A stretch of DNA of 64,000 nucleotides from Flavobacteriales bacterium (GCA_025210295.1 JAOASC010000016.1:248001-312000); one strand, 5' to 3'; shown: positions 50,693-60,875, numbered from the stretch's first letter. Notes: generated by a model from the letters alone, not told the origin. Translations and numbers: made by a program.

Positions 50693-51709
50693 ATGAGTTC
50701 TCCTTCATTAAATAAAAACTATAAAATACCCAAAGTCAAACCCATTAATGCTCAAGACTTAATCAAAAGCTTAATAAAAGGCGATATTGTTGCTTTAAGT
50801 AAAGCCATCACTTTATTAGAAAGTAGATTGGAAAAGCATAAAAGCATTGCAAATCAAATTATTGATCAAACACTTCCTTATACTGGTAAATCTATACGTA
50901 TTGGAATTACTGGCGTTCCTGGCGTTGGGAAAAGTACATTTATTGAAGCATTTGGAAACTACCTAACTAATAAAGGTAAAAAAGTAGCTGTTTTGGCGAT
51001 TGATCCAAGCAGCCAAAAAAGAGGAGGTTCAATCCTAGGGGATAAGACCAGAATGGAAACTTTAGTCAATAACCCTAATGTATATATTAGACCTAGTCCA
51101 TCAAAAGGTGCTTTAGGTGGTGTTGCTCAACAAACTAGAGCTTCTATTCTGTTATGTGAAGCAGCTGGTTTTGACGTGATTATTGTCGAAACCGTTGGGG
51201 TTGGACAATCTGAGATTGCTGTGCATGGAATGGTTGATTTTTTTCTACTACTCATGTTGTCTGGTGCAGGTGACGAGCTTCAAGGAATAAAACGAGGAAT
51301 CATGGAAATGGCAGATAGCATAGCCATAACCAAAGCTGATGGAGATAATGTCATCAATGCAAAAAAAGCTAAACAACGTTATAAAAACGCCATGCACCTC
51401 TTCCCTGCTAATGCAAATGAATGGATTCCTGAAGTGGTACACTGTAGCTCAATCGAACAAAAAGGTATAGAAGATGTATGGGGGATTATTGAAAAATTTG
51501 AGCGTCATACTAAACTCAAAGGATATTTCGAAGACAATAGAAACAAACAAGCTAAATATTGGATGTATGAGAAAATTAATGAAGAGCTCAAAAGACGATT
51601 TTATGAAAATGAAAATATAGCCAATCAATTACCTGAACTTGAACAACAGATTATTGAAGGTCGAATCAGTCCATATACTGTTGCTGATAAACTATTAAAA
51701 AATGATTAA
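50693..51709 (+). CDS. meaB: Methylmalonyl-CoA mutase-associated GTPase MeaB (ArgK)
   Basis: 338 residues, G3E GTPase of normal length. Walker A GVPGVGKST (about 77-85), DPSSQKRGGSILGDKTRM (about 104-121), ETVGVGQSE (about 167-175) and the guanine motif ITKADGD (about 204-210). A chaperone of B12-dependent methylmalonyl-CoA mutase, protecting and reloading the cofactor. The mutase genes are not in the window. The final codons overlap an in-frame-different ATG at 51702. Confidence 0.95.
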   Translation: MSSPSLNKNYKIPKVKPINAQDLIKSLIKGDIVALSKAITLLESRLEKHKSIANQIIDQTLPYTGKSIRIGITGVPGVGKSTFIEAFGNYLTNKGKKVAVLAIDPSSQKRGGSILGDKTRMETLVNNPNVYIRPSPSKGALGGVAQQTRASILLCEAAGFDVIIVETVGVGQSEIAVHGMVDFFLLLMLSGAGDELQGIKRGIMEMADSIAITKADGDNVINAKKAKQRYKNAMHLFPANANEWIPEVVHCSSIEQKGIEDVWGIIEKFERHTKLKGYFEDNRNKQAKYWMYEKINEELKRRFYENENIANQLPELEQQIIEGRISPYTVADKLLKND

Positions 51710-51710
51710 T

Positions 51711-52715
51711 ATGAAAAAAATTATTGCCTTATCAATTTTAATAGTTGCTTTTTTAGATCTTTTCAGCTGCACTACTTTTGTACTTAAAGATGAGCACAGC
51801 TTATTATTTGGAAGAAACTTAGATTGGGTTTCTGACAACGGATTAATCGTTGTAAACAAACGTAATATTTTAAAGAAATCTATTGTCTTCCCTCCTGAAT
51901 CATCAACCATTTGGACTGCTAAATATGGAAGTATTACTTTCAATCAATTTGGAAAAGAATTTCCTTTTGGTGGAATGAATGAAAAAGGGTTAGTGATAGA
52001 AATTATGCTCGTTGCTGGTCAATACCCTGAATTTGATGACCGTACAGCAGTTAATGAACTTCAATGGATTCAATACCAATTAGACAATGCTCAATCCGTG
52101 GAGGAAGTGATAAAAAATGATCAATTAATTCGCATTAGCAAAATCAATCAAAATTTGCATTTTCTTGTATGTGATAAAGAAGGAAATATCGCTGTCATTG
52201 AATTCGATAGCAAAGGGATAAAAGTATATAAAGATCAGTCACTACCTTTTCCTGTTCTTGAAAACGACACTTATTCTACTTCACTAAGAAAAAATAAACA
52301 ACAACAATCTTGTCGTTTTAATACTGCTATATCGATGTTAGATAACTACCAACATTCATCTCATGAAAATGCTGTTGATTACGCTTTTAACATATTAAAC
52401 AAAGTAGCTCTAGATGGTTCTTGGTCTATTGTTTACGACATTAAGAACATGGAAATTCATTACAAAACAGCATCTAAACAAAACATCAAAAAAATTAAAT
52501 TCAATTACTTTAATTTGAGCTGTATTGCTCCTGCATTAATATATGACTTAAAAAGAAATCAAGCAGGATGGGTTCATGAAAATTTTATCCCATTTACTGA
52601 TAATTTTAATCAAAAGCAATTTAATGCCGCCATAAAAAGTAATGCGATTCGACTTCCTCAACCTATTTTACAGCAATTTTATAATTACAATGCTACTTGT
52701 AACTGTAAAGAATAG
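51711..52715 (+). CDS. Exported choloylglycine hydrolase-like Ntn amidase
   Basis: 334 residues. Signal peptide MKKIIALSILIVAFLDLFS, then CTTFVLKDEHSLLFGRNLDW, the start of the Ntn fold: the Cys is the N-terminal nucleophile after cleavage, and FGRNLDW is the family motif. Later motifs include FGGMNEKGLVIEIM and the NELQWIQYQLDNA helix. Members cleave linear amide bonds such as bile salts, penicillin V or acyl-amides; the substrate is unknown. The same Cys could be misread as a lipobox (DLFSC). ATG 51711 is preferred, but ATG 51702 overlapping meaB is possible. Co-transcribed with meaB. Confidence 0.85.
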   Translation: MKKIIALSILIVAFLDLFSCTTFVLKDEHSLLFGRNLDWVSDNGLIVVNKRNILKKSIVFPPESSTIWTAKYGSITFNQFGKEFPFGGMNEKGLVIEIMLVAGQYPEFDDRTAVNELQWIQYQLDNAQSVEEVIKNDQLIRISKINQNLHFLVCDKEGNIAVIEFDSKGIKVYKDQSLPFPVLENDTYSTSLRKNKQQQSCRFNTAISMLDNYQHSSHENAVDYAFNILNKVALDGSWSIVYDIKNMEIHYKTASKQNIKKIKFNYFNLSCIAPALIYDLKRNQAGWVHENFIPFTDNFNQKQFNAAIKSNAIRLPQPILQQFYNYNATCNCKE

Positions 52716-52724
52716 CTAATTTTG
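52697..52724 (+). promoter_or_regulatory. Promoter of the GNAT gene 52755
   Basis: TTG (52697-52699), 17-bp spacer, TAATTTTG (52717-52724), overlapping the end of the preceding gene. It contains the TTG at 52722, so the start of the GNAT protein must be the later ATG 52755. Confidence 0.5.
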
Positions 52725-52754
52725 TCAATTCTTAATTTACAAAGACAAAAAGTT

Positions 52755-53234
52755 ATGATTAGATCGGCAAAGGTAGAAGATGCAGAGGTTATTGCTCATA
52801 TTTATAATGTATATGTAAGACAAGGAACATCAACAATGGACGCTGAAAAAACAGCTGATGACATCCAAAGCTGGATGAGCCAATTTAGCGAACGAGAAGG
52901 GATTTTTGTATTGGAGGAAAATGATACCATAAAAGGTTGGGCGATTCTTAAAAAATATTCAGATAGATACGGTTATCGTTTTGCTTGTGAGACTTCAATA
53001 TATGTACACAACAATTATTTAAGAAAAGGGATTGGAGATCTGCTGAATACTTTTATTATTGAAAAAGCAAAAGCATTGGCGTACAAACATATGACAGCCA
53101 AAATCTTTTCAATTAACCAAGCTAGCATTCGGTTCTTTGAAAAATATGGTTATACCATCGTAGGGCAACAAAATAAGATTGGATTTCGTAATGAACAGTG
53201 GATTAATATTGTAATTATGGAAAAATTACTTTAA
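52755..53234 (+). CDS. GNAT family acetyltransferase (phosphinothricin acetyltransferase-like)
   Basis: 159 residues. MIRSAKVEDAEVIAHIYNVYV start, ETSIYVHNNYLRKGIGDLLNTF (about 89-110) with the acetyl-CoA loop R-K-G-I-G, and SINQASIRFFEKYGYT. Similar to the Pat/YncA group that acetylates amino acid-like amines. The substrate is unknown. Ends convergently on asnB with a 9-base overlap. Confidence 0.87.
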   Translation: MIRSAKVEDAEVIAHIYNVYVRQGTSTMDAEKTADDIQSWMSQFSEREGIFVLEENDTIKGWAILKKYSDRYGYRFACETSIYVHNNYLRKGIGDLLNTFIIEKAKALAYKHMTAKIFSINQASIRFFEKYGYTIVGQQNKIGFRNEQWINIVIMEKLL

Positions 53235-55094
53235 TAAGTACCGCTTCACCCAGTGTTGAAAGACCACCAAAGCCCAAGTTGAAGAAACAGCATCTTTTGG
53301 ACTTTTACTATGTAATAGCTGCTCAATTTTAGCTACTTCCCCCCAATTTAAAAAGCCTTGAGCTTCTATTAACTCTTGATTAAACACATTTTGTTTTAAA
53401 TAAGCTGCCATTTCATTTTTAAACCATTTTAACAAAGGAACTTCAAAACCATGTTTAGGTCTATGGAATAGCTCTTCAGGTAATTCAGCTTTAAAAGCAT
53501 CTTTCAATATTTTCTTTCTAGAAGACGCATCAATCTTATAATCCTCAGGTAAAGAAAATACATATTCTACTAAATCATGTTGTAGAAAAGGTGTTCTTAC
53601 TTCTAAACTATTGGCCATACTCATACTGTCTACTTTTCTGAGCATATCGTTGGTTAAGACCAAGTTAAAATCAGCATATAATACCGCATTCATTGAATCA
53701 ATTTCAAATGGTAAAAGTGTACTATTTCGTTGACCAAATGTCAAATTATCTTTTACCAAGCTATTGGCTTTTTTTTCTTCCATAAAGGATGCCCAAGCTA
53801 TATAACGATCTCTTTGAGATAGCGATAATCCCTTAGCATATTTATCTAACTGACGGGCTAAATTCCCTAACTTATTTTGTCTAGATTGAGGAATCAATTG
53901 ATAGAATGGTTTTCCTGTTTTAATTAAGGTATTTTTAAGCGATTTTTGGCTCGCTATTCTCAATGCTTCATGCTTGTTATAACCACTAAATAATTCATCT
54001 GCCCCATCGCCAGATAAAGCAACAGTGACTTGCTCTTTAGTATATTTACTCAATAAAAAAACGTTAATAGCAGAAGAATCAGCAAATGGCTCATCGATAT
54101 AATCTAATACCTGTTCGAAATGTTCGTATAGGTCGTTATTTGACAATGAAAATACAGTGTGTTCCGATTTTATTTTATTAGCAACCAATCGTGCATATTT
54201 GGTCTCATCAAAATACGGTTCGTCTTTAAATCCAATGGAAAAAGTATGTAAGTTTTTGGTCAAACGAGACGAAATTGTTGCAATAATACTCGAATCGATT
54301 CCACCACTTAAAAAAGAGCCTATGGGAACATCAGCTACCATTCTTTTTTCTACAGAAGATGCTAATAACTCTCGAACTTTTTTCTTAGCTACAGCATAAG
54401 AATCTTGGTTAGGTTCTTGGTTAATATAGTAGGTATAATAACGCTCTATTTTTACTGAATCTCCCTTGATTTCGATAAAATGTCCAGGTAATAGTTTTTT
54501 AACATTTGTAAAAATAGTATTGGGCTCGGGAATATAATTAAATTGAAAAAACTGAGTTAAAGATGCTCGATCAACTGTTTTATCAATTGGAAATTGAAGA
54601 ATAGCTTTCATTTCAGAGCTAAAAATAAATTGCTCTTTATCTTGATAATACAATAAGGGTTTTATTCCAAAACGATCTCTTGCAATAAAATAAGTTTCTT
54701 CTTCTTTATCGTAAATACAAAAAGCAAAAAAACCATCTAAATCCTGCAAGGCTTCTTTCCCTTTTTGGATGTATAAGTGTAATAGAACTTCAGTATCAGA
54801 TTGAGTCGAAAATACTACACCTTTATTTTCGAGTCTTTTTTTGATTTCAAGATAATTATAAATTTCACCATTAAAAACAATAGTATAACGACCTGTAACA
54901 TCCGACATCGGCTGATTCGCTCCATTCGTGGTATCAATTATTGACAAACGTGCATGCCCAAGCCCACCTGAGGAAGTGGTATAACTCGCTGCGAAGTCTG
55001 GTCCTCTTTTATTTAATTGTTGGATGGCTTCTTGTAGGCTTTCCACTTTCCTATCCTGCCCTTCAAAAACAATATTACCTACTATACCACACAT
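53226..55094 (-). CDS. asnB: Asparagine synthase (glutamine-hydrolysing)
   Basis: 622 residues, full-length AsnB type. The N-terminal nucleophile Cys2 (MCGIVGN), glutaminase motifs FNGEIYNYLE and DGFFAFCIYD; the synthetase domain has the PP-loop SGGIDSS (about 262-268) and SGDGADELFSGY. Uses glutamine and ATP to amidate aspartate; homologues also act in surface polysaccharide or peptide modification. Last gene of a leftward cluster with an aminotransferase and a beta-barrel protein. Confidence 0.93.
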   Translation of the reverse strand: MCGIVGNIVFEGQDRKVESLQEAIQQLNKRGPDFAASYTTSSGGLGHARLSIIDTTNGANQPMSDVTGRYTIVFNGEIYNYLEIKKRLENKGVVFSTQSDTEVLLHLYIQKGKEALQDLDGFFAFCIYDKEEETYFIARDRFGIKPLLYYQDKEQFIFSSEMKAILQFPIDKTVDRASLTQFFQFNYIPEPNTIFTNVKKLLPGHFIEIKGDSVKIERYYTYYINQEPNQDSYAVAKKKVRELLASSVEKRMVADVPIGSFLSGGIDSSIIATISSRLTKNLHTFSIGFKDEPYFDETKYARLVANKIKSEHTVFSLSNNDLYEHFEQVLDYIDEPFADSSAINVFLLSKYTKEQVTVALSGDGADELFSGYNKHEALRIASQKSLKNTLIKTGKPFYQLIPQSRQNKLGNLARQLDKYAKGLSLSQRDRYIAWASFMEEKKANSLVKDNLTFGQRNSTLLPFEIDSMNAVLYADFNLVLTNDMLRKVDSMSMANSLEVRTPFLQHDLVEYVFSLPEDYKIDASSRKKILKDAFKAELPEELFHRPKHGFEVPLLKWFKNEMAAYLKQNVFNQELIEAQGFLNWGEVAKIEQLLHSKSPKDAVSSTWALVVFQHWVKRYLLK

Positions 55095-55116
55095 ACAATT
55101 ATACTATCAGTAAATC

Positions 55117-55533
55117 TTAAAATTTTCGTGTCAATTTTTTAATAAACTCTTTTTTTCTAAAACGTAAAGCGCTCCAATCTTCATCAATCGCTACCATTCT
55201 AACTCCCAATAGATCTTTGGCTTTAAATTGATCCCAACCATTATCTCGATTAAAATCACAGGTATATTTTTTAGAAGTGCCTTTAGGGTAACACATCCAT
55301 ACTTTTGCATCTCCCTCTAATTTATTCTCTAACTGTGCTGCAATTTGATCTACTTCAGTTTTTTTTGTTACAAAAGCAATAACAAAAGACGTTTTTTCTA
55401 TAGCCTCTATTTTCGTTTCTAATACACAGTTCTCAGGCAAATTCTCCAATACAGATTCAAAAGATTGAGGAGCATTAATTGCTACAACTAGTGGCTCTTC
55501 TCTATAATTTAATTTCTTTAAAACGGGATGCAT
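55117..55533 (-). CDS. Conserved hypothetical protein
   Basis: 138 residues, soluble. VLKKLNYREEPLVVAINAPQ start, central alpha/beta region, then VWMCYPKGTSKKY and AIDEDWSALRFRKKEFIKK at the C-terminus. I recall similar proteins in many Bacteroidota and other phyla with the WxAYPKGTSKKY and DEDWSALRFR motifs, but know no function. Between asnB (22 bp downstream) and the aminotransferase (2 bp upstream), hence co-transcribed. Confidence 0.8.
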   Translation of the reverse strand: MHPVLKKLNYREEPLVVAINAPQSFESVLENLPENCVLETKIEAIEKTSFVIAFVTKKTEVDQIAAQLENKLEGDAKVWMCYPKGTSKKYTCDFNRDNGWDQFKAKDLLGVRMVAIDEDWSALRFRKKEFIKKLTRKF

Positions 55534-55535
55534 TC

Positions 55536-56717
55536 TTATTTACTTTTTTGTGAAACAGTATCAATGACTTCATGAATTATAGCCGCTGTTTTACGAACTT
55601 CTTCTAATGTAATCGTTAAAGGTGGTGCAATTCTAAAACTCTCTGCATTGGACAAAAACCAATAGCTCAAGACTCCCTTTTCTCTACACCCCAAAACGAT
55701 ATCTTGTACTGTATCAGGGTGATCCATTTCAATGGCAAAAAAGAGTCCCTTTCTTCTAATCTCAATAATAGATGGATGTTGAATAATTGTTTCAAACAAG
55801 TGTCCTTTTTCCTCTACCTCATCTATTAATGTGCCCTCTGTTAAAATCCTTAAGTTCTCATAAGCCGAAGCACAACAAACTGGATGCCCTCCAAAAGTAG
55901 TGATATGACCTAAATTAGGATTATAAGTCAATTCATGCATATTTTTATGAGCAGAAATAAAAGCCCCTATTGGCATACCTCCCCCCATAGCTTTAGCAAT
56001 AGTTAAAATATCTGGGACGATATCAAAATGCTCAAAAGCAAATAATTTTCCAGTTCTACCAAACCCAGTTTGAATTTCATCAAAAATTAACATTGCTCCT
56101 GTTTCATCACATTTTTTCCTTAAAGCTTTCATATAAGATAATGAGGGAATTCTCACTCCTGCATCACCTTGTATTGGCTCTATAATTACAGCCGCTGTTT
56201 GATCTGTTATTAAACTTAAATCAGCTTCATTATTAAACTCCATAAAGGACACTCCTGGCAATAAAGGACGAACATGATATTTTTTCTGTTCATTACCGGT
56301 CACACTAAGAGCGCCATGCGTACTGCCGTGATACGACCTATGACAACTAACGATTTCTGTTCTTCCTGTTACACGTTTAGCTAACTTTAAAGCAGCTTCA
56401 TTTGCTTCTGTCCCAGAATTCACAAAAAAAGTAGAGTTCAGTTGTTCAGGCAAAACTTCAGCCAATAAATTTGCTAAGTTTTGCTGAGGGTTTTGCTTAT
56501 ACTCACCATAGACCATTACATGTAAATACTTATCTACTTGATCTTGAATAGCTTTCTTAATACGTCGATTATTATGCCCCAGATTACTCACTGAAATACC
56601 AGAAATTAAATCTGCATACCTCTTTCCCTCCTTATCATATATATAGATTCCATCCGCATAGTCCACATCAATTTCAAATGGAGTTTGCGACGTTTGTGCT
56701 AAATGTATATTACTCAC
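55536..56717 (-). CDS. Class III aminotransferase, aspartate aminotransferase family
   Basis: 393 residues, PLP fold type [16 protein letters not shown] (about 101-115), [36 protein letters not shown] (Asp pairs with the PLP ring) and the PLP-lysine in [16 protein letters not shown] (about 240-255). Related to acetylornithine/succinylornithine and ornithine aminotransferases (ArgD/RocD), but the exact substrate is unclear. Overlaps the beta-barrel gene by 8 bases and is 2 bp before the next gene. Confidence 0.9.
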   Translation of the reverse strand: MSNIHLAQTSQTPFEIDVDYADGIYIYDKEGKRYADLISGISVSNLGHNNRRIKKAIQDQVDKYLHVMVYGEYKQNPQQNLANLLAEVLPEQLNSTFFVNSGTEANEAALKLAKRVTGRTEIVSCHRSYHGSTHGALSVTGNEQKKYHVRPLLPGVSFMEFNNEADLSLITDQTAAVIIEPIQGDAGVRIPSLSYMKALRKKCDETGAMLIFDEIQTGFGRTGKLFAFEHFDIVPDILTIAKAMGGGMPIGAFISAHKNMHELTYNPNLGHITTFGGHPVCCASAYENLRILTEGTLIDEVEEKGHLFETIIQHPSIIEIRRKGLFFAIEMDHPDTVQDIVLGCREKGVLSYWFLSNAESFRIAPPLTITLEEVRKTAAIIHEVIDTVSQKSK

Positions 56718-57381
56718 TTTTTGGTGATTTATTTCTTAATTTTATTGTTAACCCGATATTAGCATATCCCCCTCTCATAAGGAACTTAACATCTTCTGCT
56801 TTAATATTTCCTAGATACTCCTCTGTATTTCCATTGTGTGTAAAAGTATCTACTCTAATTCCTTGTCCCATATAACCTACTTGCCCATATAGTCCCAAAA
56901 TATTTCCAAAGTACTTATTCAATCCTATACTAAAGGAGTTATAACTTCCTCTCCCACTTATAGATGCTGGATTTGTTTCTTCCTTATTGCCCCAATTAAA
57001 ATTTAACCCTCCCATATTGGCCTCTATATATACATTCATCTTAGGCTTATTAACAATATAATACTGAGCTATAACTCCTAAGCCTCCTGAATTATAAACT
57101 GTGTCTACATTTTCAGCAGAATGTCCTAAAAAATCAATACCCAAAGAAAAATTTTTGTGTGTATTATAATGTAAGGTTAAACGATTCTGAAAAGCTCCAA
57201 AATTAGTTGCTCCTCCATTTTGAAGACTTCCTGATTCATTAAAATGATAAGAAGATAGTATACTACCCAGATAAATTCCCTTAGCAACTTTTAGCTGAAC
57301 CCTTCCTTTATCAACAGAGGTTTGAGCTTTTGTTATACTATTTAAAGAAATAATAACTAAGAGTGCTATAATATACTTCAT
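56710..57381 (-). CDS. Outer-membrane beta-barrel protein
   Basis: 223 residues. Signal peptide MKYIIALLVIISLNSITKA/Q. Amphipathic strands throughout (NRLTLHYNTHKNFSLGIDFLG, GLGVIAQYYIVN, NSFSIGLNKYFGNILGLYGQVGYMG) and a last strand ANIGLTIKLR. Function unknown. It is the first gene of the leftward cluster; its 3' end overlaps the aminotransferase start by 8 bases, which ties a barrel protein to amino acid enzymes in one transcript. Confidence 0.78.
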   Translation of the reverse strand: MKYIIALLVIISLNSITKAQTSVDKGRVQLKVAKGIYLGSILSSYHFNESGSLQNGGATNFGAFQNRLTLHYNTHKNFSLGIDFLGHSAENVDTVYNSGGLGVIAQYYIVNKPKMNVYIEANMGGLNFNWGNKEETNPASISGRGSYNSFSIGLNKYFGNILGLYGQVGYMGQGIRVDTFTHNGNTEEYLGNIKAEDVKFLMRGGYANIGLTIKLRNKSPKSE

Positions 57382-57461
57382 ATTGTTACTTTATAAATTC
57401 CTAAAAGGTAAAAATAACAAAATTATATTTAATTTTATCACCCCATCTAACGATAGTATAA

Positions 57462-58994
57462 ATGAATGTAAGAAAGACTTTTTTAATCATCGCCATTACT
57501 TTAATTACTGTAATCATCGGAACTTCCATTTTTTGGAAGCCAATAATGTGGAGCCTTATTATTATCGGTCCAATTTTAATTATTGGATTTAGAGATATTT
57601 CCCAAAAAAAGCATACCATTAAAAAGAATTTTCCTGTGATAGGAAACTTTAGATATTTATTGGAAAAAATCAGACCTGAAATCATGCAGTATTTTGTAGA
57701 AACAGATACGGAAGGTCGCCCAATAAACCGTATCAAAAGAAGTCTTGTATATCAACGTGCTAAAAAAGTAACAGATACTACACCGTTTGGAACACAACTC
57801 GATGTTTATGCTACTGGATATGAGTGGATGGCACATTCAATTTATGCGAAAGATGCTCATAATTTGGACCTATCTCCTCGAGTTACTATAGGAGGAAAAG
57901 ATTGTAAGCACCCCTACTCTGCTAGTATCTTGAATATCTCCGCAATGAGTTTTGGTTCATTGAGTAAAAATGCAGTGCTCGCAATGAATGGTGGTGCAAA
58001 AGAAGGTAATTTTGCCCAAAATACAGGAGAAGGAGGAGTTAGTCCCTATCACTTAAAACACGATGGTGATTTGATTTGGCAAATAGGAACAGGGTACTTT
58101 GGTTGTAGAACCAAAGATGGTAACTTTAGCGAAGAAGGTTATCAACAGACTGTTAGTCACCCGTCTGTAAAAATGGTGGAATTAAAAATTTCTCAAGGTG
58201 CTAAACCAGGCCACGGCGGCATTCTTCCTGCTAAGAAAAACACATTAGAAATTGCTAAAATCAGACATGTAGAACCCTATAAAGCTGTTCATTCACCTCC
58301 TGGTCACAGTGCTTTTAACGATTCTAAAGGTCTTCTTCTCTTTATCAAAAAATTAAGAGATTTATCTGGCGGAAAACCTGTCGGTTTTAAATTATGTATT
58401 GGTCAAAAAGAAGAATTCATTGATATTATCAGCACGATTAAAGAAACTGGAATAGCGCCAGATTTTATTACAATAGATGGTGGTGAAGGAGGTACTGGAG
58501 CTGCTCCTATTGAGTTTTCAAACTCACTCGGTATGCCATTAAGGGATGGACTAGCTTTTGCAATCAATACTCTAAAAGAATTTGGTTTAAGAGAAGAAAT
58601 TAAGGTGTTTGCTGCTGGGAAAATTCTAACAGGTTTTGACATGGCTAGAGTGATGGCCATTGGAGCTGATGTTTGCTATAGCGCTAGAGCGATGATGTTA
58701 GCTACAGGATGTATTCAAGCTCTTCTATGTAATACCAATACTTGCCCAGTAGGTATCGCCACTCAAAATGAAGCATTAATGAATGGATTAAACGTTCCTG
58801 ATAAGATTAGTCGTGTAGCCAACTACCACGAAGAAACAGTCAAGAGTTTTATCGAAATGCTTGCAGCAAGTGGATTAGAATCTCCTCAAGAATTGGAAAG
58901 AAAACATATCTTAAGAAGAATGAATAGTAAAGATGTTATTAGCTATGCTGAGATTTTTCCTGAGCAACAACTTACTTCACATCTAGCTCACTAA
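57462..58994 (+). CDS. FMN-binding glutamate synthase-like protein
   Basis: 510 residues. One or two N-terminal membrane segments (about 5-45), then a glutamate synthase FMN/Fe-S domain (about 85-480): NISAMSFGSLSKNAVLAMN, NTGEGGVSPYH, SQGAKPGHGGILP, DGGEGGTGAAP and the 3Fe-4S-type cysteines in CIQALLCNTNTCPVGIATQ. No glutaminase or reductase domain. Members of this GltB2-like group are found in many bacteria; the substrate is uncertain. Its last 23 bases overlap the end of the convergent capD-like gene. Confidence 0.9.
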   Translation: MNVRKTFLIIAITLITVIIGTSIFWKPIMWSLIIIGPILIIGFRDISQKKHTIKKNFPVIGNFRYLLEKIRPEIMQYFVETDTEGRPINRIKRSLVYQRAKKVTDTTPFGTQLDVYATGYEWMAHSIYAKDAHNLDLSPRVTIGGKDCKHPYSASILNISAMSFGSLSKNAVLAMNGGAKEGNFAQNTGEGGVSPYHLKHDGDLIWQIGTGYFGCRTKDGNFSEEGYQQTVSHPSVKMVELKISQGAKPGHGGILPAKKNTLEIAKIRHVEPYKAVHSPPGHSAFNDSKGLLLFIKKLRDLSGGKPVGFKLCIGQKEEFIDIISTIKETGIAPDFITIDGGEGGTGAAPIEFSNSLGMPLRDGLAFAINTLKEFGLREEIKVFAAGKILTGFDMARVMAIGADVCYSARAMMLATGCIQALLCNTNTCPVGIATQNEALMNGLNVPDKISRVANYHEETVKSFIEMLAASGLESPQELERKHILRRMNSKDVISYAEIFPEQQLTSHLAH

Positions 58995-60861
58995 ATTCTG
59001 AGTTATTGCTTACAAACTCAGGAACTAAAGCTTTCATTTGCTTTACAATAGCATAATTATCTTGAGAATTGTAATCTTGAATTAGTTGTTCGATTTGTTG
59101 CGCAACAGTTTCGTAGCAATATTCCTTTACTTTCCCTACCATAATTTTTTTATGGTGAGTTGGCAAAGTGGTCTCCTCCTGATTTAAGAGTTCTTCATAC
59201 AATTTTTCTCCTGGTCTTAGCCCTGTAATTTTTATAGCTATATCTACTCCTTCTTTTAATCCAGATAATTGAATCATTTTTCGTGCTAAGTCAATAATTT
59301 TAACACTCTCTCCCATATCAAACACAAAGATTTCACCACCTTTTCCCATACTACCTGCTTCTAATACTAGTTGGCAAGCTTCTGGAATCGTCATAAAATA
59401 TCGGGTTACTTTTTCATGTGTAACCGTTAAAGGTCCTCCTTTTTCAATTTGTCTTTTAAACAAAGGAATTACTGAACCATTACTTCCTAATACATTACCA
59501 AAACGCGTGGTGATAAATTGTGTCGAAGAATTCTTATTTAAAGCCTGAATATAAATTTCTGCAATTCTCTTAGAGGCTCCCATCACATTCGTTGGATTTA
59601 CAGCTTTATCTGTCGAGATCATTACAAACGACTCCACATTGAACTGATGAGCCATATCCGCTAATATTTTACTTCCATTAATGTTAACTTTAATGGCTTC
59701 TGAAGGGTTATCCTCCATCAAAGGAACATGTTTATAAGCTGCTGCGTGGAATACAATTTCTGGTTTAAAATGTTGAAAAACATTTTTCATCCGAACTGGA
59801 TTAGAAACATCTGCAATAACAACCGTCTTTTTAATTGTACTACCAGTACTTTTTAATTCAATATCCAAATTATATAAAGGACTTTCGGCTTGATCCAATA
59901 AAATCACTTCTGAGGGTTGAAAATTTAAAATTTGACGCGCCATCTCACTACCTATAGAACCAGCAGCTCCAGTAATTAAAACGACTTTTCCATTAATCTG
60001 ATTTTCGATATTTAGGGTACTCAATTCAATTTGGTCACGTCCTAATAAATCCTCAATTTTCACCTTCTTTATTTGATTGGAAGAAAATTGACCATTGATC
60101 CAATCCTCAATTGGAGGGACAGATAAAACCTCTACCTCAAGTTCTAAACAAATATCTATTAGTTTTCTTGTATTAACTGGATTAGGAGACTTTATCGCAA
60201 TAATAACATGGTCAATTTGATTCTTTTCGACCCATTTTTTAATAAAACGTTTAGATTTTATTGGCGTTCGTTCCAATAGTTTCCCCCTTAGCTTTGGATT
60301 CTCATCAACAAAACCAATTACATTATATAAAATATTGGTATCACGTTCTAAGGTTCTTTTAGTAATCAATCCCATTTCCCCTGCCCCATAAATAATCACA
60401 TTTTTAGTAGCTCCTCTCGATTTTTGAGTTTCTACATATACCAACTTCACCAGTATTCTAGAAGTAATTAACAAAAAAATAGTTGCTAAGTAATCCACCA
60501 GTATAATTGAAAGTGGTAGAAAGAAAAAACCATCACCATAATAAAAACGAATAGGAACTAATCCTAAGAAAAATAAGCTACCAATAGTAACCACTAAAAA
60601 TATACGTTTAGCATCTTGTGTACTGGTATATCGAATAATTCCAGCATACGTTTTTCCCAAAACAAAAGATATTGCTCTTACCAGAACATAAATTGGTAAA
60701 GCTAATTTTAAAATCTCCCATTCTTTTATGGCTTTAGCTGTATCAATATTTACAAAATCAAACCTAATCAAATAAGCTGTTCCTAAAGCCAAAAAGCAAA
60801 GGAGCATATCAATTAAAAAAATAACCCAACGAGGAGTGTTTTTCTTTGGTAAAAGGTTCAT
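58972..60861 (-). CDS. CapD/WbpM-type nucleoside-diphosphate-sugar epimerase/dehydratase
   Basis: 629 residues. Four N-terminal membrane segments (about 10-140), a first Rossmann domain (NVIIYGAGEMGL, about 150-162), then the catalytic SDR domain with LITGAAGSIGSEMARQIL (about 290-307), YKHVPLMEDNP and STDKAVNPTNVMGASKR. The catalytic Tyr of YxxxK is Met (MGASK), which is normal for WbpM/PglF-type 4,6-dehydratases. Acts on a UDP-sugar for surface polysaccharide or glycan synthesis at the inner membrane. ATG 60861 is the start: the further upstream TTG at 60868-60870 lies in the -7 box (TAACTTTG, 60875-60868). Confidence 0.92.
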   Translation of the reverse strand: MNLLPKKNTPRWVIFLIDMLLCFLALGTAYLIRFDFVNIDTAKAIKEWEILKLALPIYVLVRAISFVLGKTYAGIIRYTSTQDAKRIFLVVTIGSLFFLGLVPIRFYYGDGFFFLPLSIILVDYLATIFLLITSRILVKLVYVETQKSRGATKNVIIYGAGEMGLITKRTLERDTNILYNVIGFVDENPKLRGKLLERTPIKSKRFIKKWVEKNQIDHVIIAIKSPNPVNTRKLIDICLELEVEVLSVPPIEDWINGQFSSNQIKKVKIEDLLGRDQIELSTLNIENQINGKVVLITGAAGSIGSEMARQILNFQPSEVILLDQAESPLYNLDIELKSTGSTIKKTVVIADVSNPVRMKNVFQHFKPEIVFHAAAYKHVPLMEDNPSEAIKVNINGSKILADMAHQFNVESFVMISTDKAVNPTNVMGASKRIAEIYIQALNKNSSTQFITTRFGNVLGSNGSVIPLFKRQIEKGGPLTVTHEKVTRYFMTIPEACQLVLEAGSMGKGGEIFVFDMGESVKIIDLARKMIQLSGLKEGVDIAIKITGLRPGEKLYEELLNQEETTLPTHHKKIMVGKVKEYCYETVAQQIEQLIQDYNSQDNYAIVKQMKALVPEFVSNNSEFSELDVK

Positions 60862-60867
60862 AGACTT

Positions 60868-60875
60868 CAAAGTTA
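60868..60875 (-). promoter_or_regulatory. Candidate -7 element of the capD-like gene
   Basis: TAACTTTG on the minus strand, 7 bp before ATG 60861, giving an almost leaderless message. No clear TTTG partner. Confidence 0.4.

Noticed and set aside
58972-60861. Inactivating Met for Tyr in the CapD-like active site
   Set aside because: Met in MGASK is the normal state of WbpM/PglF-type 4,6-dehydratases, so it is not a defect.
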